From: Moniliella sp. 'wahieum'
Lineage: Eukaryota > Basidiomycota > Moniliellomycetes > Moniliellales > Moniliellaceae
Length of the DNA: 64,000 nucleotides
Direction of reading: 5' to 3'
Assembly: GCA_003971905.1 (NCBI GenBank)
Contig: RSEE01000001.1
Location: 124,001-188,000 of the forward strand
In this document: piece after piece, positions 10,337 to 20,462 of the stretch
Layout: each line of letters begins with the position of its first letter
Numbering within the stretch: position 1 is the first letter of the stretch
Made by a program: the position numbers and the translations under genes
Notes under the pieces: model-generated
The model's input: the letters and a program-made list of their open reading frames with translations, nothing else
What the model was told of the DNA's origin: nothing
The model's database searches: none

Positions 10337-12542
10337 TTAGGCCACCGACACGGTGGGCGTGATCATCCTCCTGCGAGTGTAGACCGTACCGGCCTCCACA
10401 TCCTCGTCCATATCCACGTTCTTGCCGTCGTTGCGCTCTCGGCCGGCTGCCAAGGTCTGGGCAAAGATCGAGCGTTCCCGCACCTCCTTGCCCTTGTACC
10501 ATAGAATGTAAATGGGGAAGATAATGAGGATCGAAGCAAAGGCCAGCAGAGTGGTGGCCCACTCGTACCCCATCTTTCGTACATTGGTACCGAGAACATG
10601 GCCGAAATGCCCGCGAGGAAATCACGCGCCAGCGCATTTCCACCACACGCACTCGCACTGTCGTCATGGTCAGCCAACAAAACACAACAACAAAGCCAGA
10701 CACGGGAACGTACCTGTAAGGACCGTAGGCGGCAATCATATAGTCAACAGTGGCAAAATAGATAGCGTAATTGGCCATCGAAATGAGCGCACTGAAAATT
10801 AGCGGTGCGATCCAGTGGGAATGAGGGGGACCCATGGAGGTCCAGGCAAAGCCGAATAGACCCAACGTCTCCCAAGGACAAAGGAAGAGGAGATATGTCA
10901 AACGAGCCTCGGGCGTGAGCGCGTTACGATCACGCTTCCTCTGCTTGAGCTCCCATCCAAACCGGGGCAGGTAGAGGCCCAAGCGATAACATAGCCAATG
11001 ATGACCGAAAGAAAGGCGAGGCCGACTTCGACGGTAGTGAAACTCCACTGGCCAAACACCAGTTCAAAGCTTTTGGAAAATAAAGATAAGCATGTCGCTA
11101 AACCCAGAAAGAAGGGAGCAGAAGAGCACAATTGGCTCCCGCACAAACATCTCAAATGGACGGATCCAATGCGTAGCCATCGACTTGAAGTTGATGCTAC
11201 CCTTGGCCTCGGTCGGACCCCAGATATTGGACTCGCCGGCACGACGACGACGACGGGCCTCACGGTCCAAGAGGATGGTGGAACGTGTCTCGGGCACAAT
11301 GAAAAAGTGAAGCAGCTGAGTCAGGCCATTGAAGCACAGCTGACTCCAGAAGTTCCAAATCAAAGGCACACCTGGGATACCAAGGAATCCTCCGATGAAC
11401 GCACCCCCTGACACACCAAAGCACGAGAGGAGCACCATGAATGCCAAAGCGTACTGCTGCTCGTCCGGCTCAAACAGATCAGCCACCACAGCCAGGGTGA
11501 CACCACCATTAGCCGTAAAGAGGCCACAGAAGAAACGAGAGACGACAATCGAACCAAAGTTGGGCGCCAAGGCAGCCAAAATGGTAAAGCCTTGGAGTCA
11601 AGAGAAAGTTAGCCGGTTGCTTCAAAACAGGACAAACAGGGTGGGCTCATATACGCACTGTTAACGAGGGTCAAAGACAATTGCAAGATTGGCTTCCTCC
11701 CAAATTCCTCAGACCATGGTGCCCACAGCTCACAGCCAAAACTGTAAGCCACCAGGTAAATCATCTGACCCACACGGGCCGCTTGTGCGCTGACATGGAA
11801 CTTTTCGACAATCCCAGGCACGGCATTGGAGTAGCAAGAAGTGTTGTAGTTCATCGAGACTTGAATCAGGGCGGTAAAAACAAGGGTCAACCACTTCTTC
11901 CAGGTGGGGAAAGAATATCCTGTAGCGAGATACCCAGCGCGTTCGGTAAGAACAATTTCCTTCTTCGTTGGGGCGTAACTGCGCCTCGCCCTCAATCGCC
12001 TTTTCAGCGTTGGACTTGAGCAGGTCGTTCTTGTTCTCGATCCGCTTGATTTCATGGGGATAGTAAGTCCGCATCCGGTCGCCTAGGCCAGGGTGACGGA
12101 TCTTGACACGTCCATCGGGATACTGGAAGGCAGTCAGAGCGGGGTCTTCCGTAGTCTCCTTTTGCTCGGGCTCCTTCTCGTCTGGGCTGTCGACCGAAGT
12201 TTGCGATCCATCTTCGTTGGATGGGGGGGTGGGAGTGCTAGCCTCTGGCTGGGACGGGTTTGGCACCTGAGCCATGTCGAGCGCCTCGGGTGGGGGGGCG
12301 CCTCGACTGCTCATGTCACCGGGACGAAGCAGGGCGGTGAGAGCAGCGGCAGGAATGCTGCGAGTGCGGCTCTTAGTGCGGGAGTGGGCATTGGTGAGCG
12401 CAGGACCTTCGTCGTCCGAGATGGCTGTCTCGTCAGCCGCAGAGGCAGGGGCGGCATTGGACAGAGCCGCGCGGGCTTGGGCAGCCGTAGTCTGGGACCC
12501 CGCTGACGCCCTATCGAACGGGCGTGGCTCGGTACTTGACAT
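10337..12542 (-). CDS. major facilitator superfamily transporter (DHA1 drug:H+ antiporter type)
   Basis: Plasma- or vacuolar-membrane proton antiporter, probably exporting drugs or polyamines; substrate not predictable. ATG at 12542 (MSSTEPRPFDRASAGSQ) begins a cytosolic, Ser/acid-rich N-terminus of about 190 residues. Membrane segments follow: WLTLVFTALIQVSMNYN, then MIYLVAYSFGCELWAPWSEEFGRKP (the G-RKP loop 2-3 signature). Next come SRFFCGLFTANGGVTLAVV, the DHA1-type post-TM6 loop VPETRSTILLDREARRRR, and later segments ending with WATTLLAFASILIIFPIYIL. The hydrophilic tail ends ITPTVSVA at 10337. Introns: 11591-11658 (68 nt) and 10658-10713 (56 nt), both with clean GTGCGT/GTACGT donors. Frame changes at 11071-11074 (T run) and 10575-10577 are each restored by one extra base in the run, giving QKSFELVFG and YEKMGYEWA. 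The conserved loops make the family sure. Confidence 0.87.
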
Positions 12543-13141
12543 GGGTACTGTGACTGTTGGTTAGGCGAGGGCGGATGGGGGTGGTGGGCAGTGCAGAAAT
12601 ATAAAACGGTGTCGTTCTTGAGAAAGGAGAATCGAAAAGAATATATAGCCACGCAGGGAAAAAAACGGCCGCGTAGAAAGAGCACCCGTCTTATAACGGG
12701 TGACGTATGACGCGTGACGTTGACGGACCCGCGCGTGTAAATCCAGGGCGTCTTCGTGCCGAAAAGTTCGATCACAGTGACGCCGACAGTTTCGCACAGG
12801 GGGGCTGTCACATGCCCCATGCAATGCGTCAAATATGACACCTCACCCACGCGCAGCAGGCCGGCGGAATGGCACACGAGGCGCCTTGGCAGTCGAAACT
12901 GGGCTCGAGCATTGCAACGCTTGCGGCAGTGTGACCCACCCCCCATCCGATCTGGAGGATCTGAATCTAACATCGGTGATGGCTGGCATGGAACATGGTC
13001 ACTGGATCGAGAGGACATGGCTGTTGGGCGTTGGGCCGGCCCACCTCCTACACGCTGCATCAGAGCAGCAAGTACCTGTTGGCCTGCGTGCTCCCGGTCA
13101 GCTGACGGACAGAATCAGGCCGGCGGGTCGGGGCCTGCCGG

Positions 13142-13172
13142 GGCCAGAACGCCCGCCGGGGCGGTTCTGGCC
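13142..13172. repeat. GC-rich inverted repeat (hairpin)
   Basis: GGCCAGAAC pairs with GTTCTGGCC nine bases perfectly, with inner GCCC/GGGC pairing around a GCCGG turn, giving about 13 bp of near-continuous stem. Flanked by CCTGCCGGGG. Confidence 0.8.
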
Positions 13173-14485
13173 TGTTACATGTTATGCAAGTTACGGCCAC
13201 AGGAAACATACAGATGTAAACGTGGACGTTGAACGTTGAACCAACGTTGAACGTACGTACGTTGAACGCTAAACGGTACTGGACCCTGTGGGATAGGTTG
13301 TCGACTATCGACTATCCACCATCCATTTTGTAATTGGCCAGTGTCACGGTCCTCTTAGCTAATCAGGGGAATCTTCTCACCGCTCTCCCCGCTGCTGAAG
13401 GAGGAGTGGAATGGAGGATGTGGTTCTGAGGAGAGGTACAGGAGGCTATGAGAAGGGTAGGGCCTTATATAGACGAGAGTACCGCGGAGCTGAGGAAGCT
13501 TCCGGGCGGATAAGAGGGGTGATGACTATCACGCAGGATGGCGTGATTGGGGCATCGCCCCAACGCCCGCCGATCCTGTTCTCCCTCCTCCTACCAGTGC
13601 ATCTTTGGCTTCCCTTGGTACTTGGTCTCACTCGTATCGCCCGACCCTTACAGCCAGAGTAGAAGAGAGAACCTCTCTCTCTGGTTTCAACACCAGAGTA
13701 GACGCCGGTCAGATCTCAGGCTGTTTTCGGTAAAACCACGGGAAGTGATGTGGAACTCAATATCAATGCTGTTCCTCCCACTCTTTTCACACTTTACTGC
13801 CAGCATCCTATTGGCTGGGGGACTACGGCTATTTCTTGACCGGCCTGTAGTGATTAAAACTAGTTCTAACTAGCTCTAACCTACTAGTCACTACCCGTTT
13901 TAACTGCCGGTTACCCACCCCCTCGATGTTCGCGCTCGCTCACAACAGCGGGTCGATGACGTCAGTGACCAGTGATTTATTGATTATCGATTAAATATTA
14001 AGCGCTAAGCCCAAGCCTAAGCCTTAGGCCCCTTCGGCCTTAAACTTTTAAGTGATCCATTACTTGCTTTACTGATTAATGACGTATGATGCATGATGCA
14101 TGATGCATGGTGCAGATGGGTGCGGTGACCGGTGACCGGTGATGTATGATGTTTGATGCATGATGCCTGCCCCGAGCAAAATAAACGCCTTCGAAAAAGT
14201 GAGTAACTGCTGTCACAAACTGTCGCCTACTGTTGCCCGCCCGGGACAAGGCGGATCCATAGAGCAACTGGTAAGCCCGGTAACGAATATTACCCATCAT
14301 GCATGCAACAGCCAGTTACCGGTTGCCGGCTACCGGTCACCGCACCAGCAACCCCAGGAACCGCCAAGAGTCAAATAATCGTCGGCGCGACCGCCACATG
14401 AAGGCTGCTGCTGCTGGTGACCGGTGGCCTGTGGGTGAGTACTCAGGCTCAGTTAACTGAGTGCGGGCGAGCTGTCTGGGGATGG

Positions 14486-14510
14486 TTCAACGTTCAACGT
14501 TCAACGTTGA
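14486..14510. repeat. TTCAACG tandem repeat
   Basis: Three and a half units of TTCAACG, creating successive AACGTT palindromes. Confidence 0.9.
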
Positions 14511-16119
14511 TTAATGATTCCACCCTCCCCCACCGACCGTGGGGAAAGGGGCTCGGCCAGAGCGCCCTGTGCGCGCAGCGTCAGGCGCGTCAGATCTCAG
14601 ACCGTCAGACCGCCACGCGTCAGGAACCACTCTGAGAATGGCGAGAAGGCGCTAAAATTAATATAAGGACACACCGAGCATCCCGCTGCTGCCTTCCCCT
14701 GATTGCATCCCCACCATCTCCCCTTTTAGTCATGCTCGCCTCCCACAGGTTTGCTAAGGCCATATATAGGTAGGCCTGGGGCCCAAGGGCCTAAGACTTA
14801 AGGCAAAGGTAAGCCACGGGGAAAGGCACCACAAAAGGAAGGCAAATGTCAAGAGCCCGAGAGGAACTGTGCCCAAAACGTAAAGTCGAACAAGGGAATA
14901 AACTTCGATACTACACAATGGGGAATGTATGGGACCGCATGGTTCTCAGATTTTGTTGGCAGGCCGGATTTCTCGTTTTGTCAGTGGCAAAAAATTGCCT
15001 GTATGTTTGTGTGGCCGAGACAGGCACACGCCAATAACGTATTCAATACCGCAGCCTCCACTAGCTCTTTGGAAGCAGGACTGAGCGCGCTGAAGCCTGC
15101 TGGACTTCTTATATCTCAAGCTTGAAGAGCTTGTGAAGCTTGAAGGTAGGATCGCACAGCCATAATGCATAACCCAAGTAGAAACTAGTACGTGGAGCTA
15201 GGTGGATAAGTTTAGAGGTTCTGGCACGTCTGCTTCATCATATGCACATGCATCATGCGCCATGCGCCATGCACCATCGATCATCAATCATTAATCATTG
15301 ATCATCAAATCAGTTGACTAGGAACTGCGCTGTGCCAGTTACTAGTTACTTCTCGATTTACTAGAAGGGCTCGCCTCTCTCGTGTGACATGCGCCACGTG
15401 ACGTATGAGCATACGATGCAGTTGGGATCATCGATCATCGATCAGAGGACTTGCAGGCTCCTGCAACGCTTCCGGTCCGGCATTGCTCGCTCCGCGGCCG
15501 GCGGTGTTTCATACGGAGCGCGGCTGGCAGTGGCTGTCGTACCGAGTTTTACATTTCCCGCCGAAGTGGTCACCGGTCACCGGTCACTGGTCATTAATCA
15601 TTTGTCCTCGATCCTCTCTGTTGCGCCATACGTGATGCGTGACGTTGTGTGACTTGCATGTGCAACAACTGTGTGTTTGTTTTAATGCTGGCCCGTTTTG
15701 GGGAAGTTCTTCAAGCTTCAAGCTCCAAGCTAACGTCACGCATCACGCGTCACGAGTCAAGCTAGTCAACCTTCAAATCTTCAAGCTACAAGTGAAGCTT
15801 CATGCACTTCATGCATCACTCATCATATGCGCGACTAGCGCGCTGATGATTGGTTAGGGTCGCACCGCGTTCCCCTCCTTCTCTCATGTTGCGTTCAAGG
15901 GCGGACTACACCAACTGACAAGAAGCTATCTATAACTGTTTCCTCCTTGGACAGCAGTGCAATCGTTATCCTTAGCTTGGTAGCGTAGATCTCCCTTCTT
16001 TATAAAATTGGAACGGTTTTTCTTCCCCCGCTGCGTAAAATTGTACATCAGCATGCCACCTGGCACGTTCCAGGCAGCCGCAGCCAGGCCGATGTATATG
16101 GGTGATAAAATTCGCCCCT

Positions 16120-16210
16120 CCAGCGGGGAACGGTGGCTACGGTGGCGAAGGTGGACCGGTGGAATGGTAGCTAAGGTGGACCGGTGGAACGGTGGCTAAG
16201 GTGGCGACAG
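16120..16210 (+). repeat. GGTGGC-type minisatellite
   Basis: Imperfect 9- and 18-base units built on GGTGGCTAAGGTGGCGAAGG and GGTGGACCGGTGGAAC. The same words occur inverted at about 45990-46035 and 47365-47435. Directly precedes the hairpin repeat at 16211. Confidence 0.8.
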
Positions 16211-16278
16211 CACCAAGCACACCAAGCTGGGGCGAAGCCCCAGCTGCCCGGGCCGTAGGCCCGGTGGTCTTCTAGTAC
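16211..16278 (+). repeat. dispersed double-hairpin repeat B, copy 1
   Basis: CACCAAGCAC followed by hairpin GCTGGGGC-GAA-GCCCCAGC, then hairpin CCGGGCC-GTA-GGCCCGG, then GTGGTCTTCTAGT. Nearly the whole unit recurs at 42500-42565, and its second hairpin recurs inverted at about 47338-47362. Could be a structured RNA or a foldback element. Confidence 0.8.
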
Positions 16279-16799
16279 TTGTCAATTAACGGACAACCGC
16301 GGTTCTGGGCTCTCAGATCTCATTATGGTGTGACCGATTCATGGCGCTCACCCATTGATCGCCCAGTGTAGTGCTTCGCCTCGCCCTAGCCCCCATTCTT
16401 TCAGAAGGGAGTAGTGATTAAGTGATTAGTGATTTGAGTGGGTCATTTAGCTCATCGAGCGCATTTCGATCCTGTGCCACCTCTCGACCGTTGCATTTTG
16501 CAAAACGATCTCTGTGATGAAAATGTCACATTGGAGGCGAAGGTGAAGAAGGCCAGAGGACTAGGTAGAGAGTATGTAGCAATCGTTCGTGGGGAAGAGT
16601 CAAGAGCAGAGGGCATGGTACGAATCGGAACAACAGGGAAAGGTCGAGACGCTCGGGGACGAAGGAATTGGAAATGGGAGCCTGCGAGCTGCGCTACATC
16701 CGGTTTGGAAGCGAAAGGCGGGCGAGAGAGGGTCCTGAGCCCTGGCCGGCCTTACCTGCAAGCGTCTCCTCCCGTTTCCTAAACGGGTTTTGGCGCAAA

Positions 16800-18080
16800 C
16801 AAGCATGGTAATGTGGGGAGTATGCTAATGCATTATTCTTTCTTCGCTTACAGTGTATAACGATAACAAAAATGGCAAAAATGGAAGCGGTAATTACTGC
16901 ATACAGTGCGACTCGGAATCACTCGTAAAGTCTGTGGTGCCGTGGAACACGGCACTCTCCGACGAACAGTCTATTACAAGAACGCTGGCCATCAGCAGAG
17001 AGTGGGCACAAAATTACAAGTGAAGCGAAGAACGGAGCGGTGGGAGAGGCAGGACACCAAGTGTAGAGAAGGAGGACGGAAAAGGGCGAGCGCGCGCGCA
17101 AGCGCGAAGAAGTATCGGGCATGAACTGATCTATAGTGCCTCTGAGCAATGGCGCCAGCCTCTATTAGTGTCACCCCACGTCACAACAGCCCCCCCCCGC
17201 CACCTGTCAGCTTGCCTAGGAATGCCGTGAGGACGAGGGGAGGTACGGGCGCGGCGGCTTGTCCATTGCAGATTGGGAGGCGCGGCGGAAGGTCAATACT
17301 TAGCCTCCACCGTTAAAGAACAGAGAGCCACGCTTCCCATGCAGGTACTCGTGCATACAGCTCGCGGCCATCAAAGTGGAGCAGCACGCACGTTGTGTCG
17401 CTGGAGGCTCGGACAACGCGATAGGGGCCCTCCTACTTGGCCGTTAGTGCGCCAAAAGTCTGGCAGCGTTTTACGACGCCAACGGAGCGCTTGACCAAGC
17501 AGCCGGGCGGGAAGTGGATACGTTATACCCGCGGGGATGAAGTACGCGTGGCGGCGATGCTGCTCTGCAGCTCGCGCAGACGCTCAGCACTGATGAAGTG
17601 GTCCTCCTGTACGGAGAAGAGAGGTTGGGTTGGACTTGCGTCAGGGATGTGTGTGCTTGCACCATCGGAAACGTGTTGGATGCGGCGCTCAAAGAAGATG
17701 GTAGCGGGGGCGGTATGGTCAATGTGGCGACAGAGCCTCTCAGGGACGGACATTGTGGGCGTGCACCAAAAAGGCATCGAGCACTGCTGGCCAACACCCA
17801 ATTTGGAGCAGAGAGAGGAACGGAGGGTAGTGCATAACCTTTTCCAAGCTCGAGACTTCTCTTATCGACCCCCGGCAAGGTCAAGAAGGCCTGGATAACT
17901 GGATAACGATACCGCCGAAGCTGCGGCGGCTGACCCCAAATAGAATGGAGCGCACCTGGGACAAACCGTGCCAGTTGGCGCTTATCCACGATCCTACAGA
18001 CATTCAATCTGCGGGCAGAGGACGCGAATATGGGAGTCCAGACCAATTTCGGGAGTTTAGTGCTCCCAACTGCGATCAAG
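16800..18080 (-). mobile_element. fossil LTR retrotransposon end, Ty3/gypsy-like (broken)
   Basis: On the minus strand, integrase-like remnants lie at about 18,080-17,270. An FGARPQCP block recalls the 'tGxSPfxlxyGrxPxxP' region, and a GPYRVVRAS...LLHFDGREL block resembles the SH3-like tail of Ty3-type integrases. About 70 bases later a purine-rich tract (17189-17204) is followed at once by TGTTGTGACGTGGGGTGAC (from 17188), as expected for a polypurine tract abutting a 3' LTR beginning TG. The LTR's far end was not fixed (about 16,800), and no matching 5' LTR was seen. The element is decayed, with several breaks, and looks old. Other pol domains are absent. Confidence 0.45.
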
Positions 18081-18751
18081 CTAATAGATCAAGAAGCATA
18101 TGATAAAGTCGAGCTGCCGTTCATTTTCCACATCTTATCGCTCAGCACTCCTACTGAGAAGTCTCTGCTAATACGGAAGTGGGGATGTTTGATTATCGAT
18201 TATCATGAGGCAGCAGAGGGGGGTGGTGATGACGCGCGTCAGCATGACACGAGCATTGTATTTATTGGAAAAGCATGGAAAGGTCCGCATTTATCCGCGG
18301 GCGAAAGGGAAGTGTGTCGCCAAAAGGTCATGACCGCGTGGAAACAAGGGCAGGGGTTTTTAAAACACCTTGTGGCATGCCACAGGCATGTTCCCTGCTC
18401 CCCACAGGTTATTTACGGTTGCTTCTGTTCTCCCACCACCCTGCTTTGAGCTGACCGTCGCAGCCGAATTCTGCCTCTGCCCTTCACGCGCCCTCCATTA
18501 TTGGTAGACAACTACTCAGCTGCCTGTTGGCTGTGGACTCAAAAAACCTCAGTCTGAGTGGCTGACTCTGGCGGCGAGAAAAGAAATCCGGCTGGCAACA
18601 GCGGTAACGGTAACCGGGATCTTGCGCGGCAAATACGCTTGTTTTTGTCGCCAATCACTTATCCTCGCAGCTTTTGCCGCCCATTGCTTGCCATAAGGTC
18701 AGCGTTGGTGTTGGCAGTATCAGCCAGTCCATTTTCCCCGCGGCATCCAGG

Positions 18752-20084
18752 ATGCGACCGTTGTCGCAGCCGTATAACCCGTCGCCACCCCGTTCGCCAC
18801 CCCGTTCGCCCCGGGCTGCATCCTCTAACCATCATTCCCAGACCGGCTTGCAGCTCACACGGCCACTTCTCTTGTCCTCCAGCCACTTTGATATGAGCTT
18901 GCCCTCCAAGAGGAAGCATAGCCGTCACTCGCTCCCCACGCTTGCTCCAGCTGAGGATGACGACCACCTCTCAATCCCTGGAACCGATGCTTCCATTTGC
19001 GACCACAACACACTCCTCTCCCTGTTGAACCACCACCTGTGTCCTGCCGATTATGGCATTGCGTATGGAGCGGAAGACGTGCCACAGACGGTATTTCTCC
19101 AACTAGGGAAGACCCCAGTCTTCAGTTAACAAGCGCTGAAAGGCGGCAGATCGTGTTGAGAGTTGGTTTCACCATTGCGTGTCTCTTTTTATGCTGCATT
19201 TCCTCTCTGGTCGGGATTCTGTGGGTGTGTCTCCCTCCGGTTGAACCTGAAGATAAGGGCCAGTTCCGACTTCCGCGGTCGTTTGATGAGCTGGTGGTGC
19301 TGCATACGTTGATGATAAAGTACAAGGAATCATACAGTGCCCGCCTGCTCATCTGCTGGACCTCCACATTCATTTTTCTTCAGGCCTTCGCTATCCCCGG
19401 GAGCATGTGGATGGCTATTCTCGCCGGAGCAGTGTGGAGTATGCCCATTGCCTATCCACTGGTCATATCGGTGCGTTACTCTTTCCGCATATTATGCCCT
19501 ACTACTGCGACTGACTCAAACGCGATATGTTATATTAGGCTGTGGCGTGCGGAGCGACGGTAGCGTACTTTATCAGCATGCCCATGGACTCACTCTTGTT
19601 GGTTCGGCCGCGGTGGAGACAGCGGGTTGAGAGTTGGAAGGCCCGGATTCAAAAGGAAGACCACCTCATATCTTACCTTGTCTTACTCCGCATGGCTCCC
19701 GTTCCGCCTCACAGTGTGGTCAACATTGCTTCTCCCCACTTGGGTGTGAGCTTGTTCCCGTTTTGGATCAGTACGGCGATTGGCACCGCAGCTGTATCAT
19801 TCATTCAAGTTACCCTAGGCCAAAAGCTGGAAGAAATGACTACACCTGAGGAGATGCAACTCGTTTCAGGCCATAACATCCTCCTACTCGGTGGGATCAT
19901 CTTGGCTGCGCTCGTTCCGTTGGTGGCGAGGAAAGTTTACCAACAATCCCCCTTGGAAGATCCTGCTGGGCCAGAAGGCCAGGTTGCACTTCCCCCCACG
20001 CCCGGCCAGCCTATTCCTCCGATATTGAGGCTCATCTCAACGGATGAAGGGAGCTTACTTCCGCCTCGAGATCCTAACTCCTGA
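18752..20084 (+). CDS. VTT-domain membrane protein (TMEM41/Tvp38-like)
   Basis: Multi-pass ER/Golgi protein of the DedA/VTT superfamily; animal TMEM41B is a lipid scramblase acting in autophagy. ATG at 18752 (MRPLSQPYNPSPPRSPP) starts a disordered, Pro/Ser-rich N-terminus of about 120 residues. Then come ERRQIVLRVGFTIACLFLCC (TM1), LLICWTSTFIFLQAFAIPGS (TM2) and MWMAILAGAVWSMPIAYPLV (the VTT glycine-rich reentrant segment). A 68-nt intron at 19471-19538 (GTGCGT...ATTAG) joins VIS to AVACGATVAYF. After it LVLLRMAPVPPHSVVNIASP carries the family RxxPxxPxxxxN motif, followed by FWISTAIGTAAVSFIQVTLG and a last TM, LLLGGIILAALVPLVA. Stop at 20084. One frame change near 19,080-19,130. An upstream in-frame ATG at 18674 is an alternative start. 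Confidence 0.88.
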
Positions 20085-20462
20085 TTTGAATGCACGTTAG
20101 TTGAACTTAACAGTCGATGCTTCTTCCGACTGTGCCGTGGCACCCCTAACCGACATTCTGTGCCGTGGGACCCGTAACCGACATTCGGACACTTCACGTT
20201 GATTCCCCCTATGCATGTGAACCATATCTATCATTCAGGATCCGTGGTGGCAGGGGCGGTACTGATGGTGGCTGTGGTGGTGGCGGGTTGTGAGGGTGAT
20301 GCCGACGACTGAGAGGAAGTAAATGAAAAAGGAGTCACCGACAGCGTTAACAATTGTTTGTTCCAATTCCGCCCAGGCGGGACTAGCCCCGCTGCCTGTG
20401 GTGCACTGGCATCAATTGGCTGTTGGATGTTAATCGCCTCAACTTGGCTGAGCTCGTCGTCG
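20085..20462. other. intergenic between the VTT gene and GPI1
   Basis: Contains a short direct repeat GTGCCGTGG(C/G)ACCC(C/G)TAACCGACATTC at about 20132-20185 (two copies about 30 bases apart). Otherwise promoter and UTR sequence. Confidence 0.5.

Larger units (their letters stand above)
12543..18751. other. 6.2-kb gene desert
   Basis: No host gene supported. Contents: a strong inverted repeat (13142-13172), short palindromic-word arrays (AACGTT, ACCGGT, ATCGAT, CATGCATGATGCA between 13,950 and 15,650), a structured repeat (16120-16280) and a fossil retroelement end (about 16,800-18,080). A short intact frame at 13411-13662 and another at 18030-18449 show no recognisable protein. Confidence 0.6.

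Noticed and set aside
18030-18449. 140-codon plus-strand frame from ATG 18030
   Set aside because: Lies antisense to and beyond the fossil element remnant and shows no domain; probably chance.
20132-20185. Pair of 25-base direct repeats after the VTT gene, considered as attachment sites or target-site duplication
   Set aside because: Only about 30 bases apart with no inserted element between them; a local duplication in the 3' UTR is simpler.
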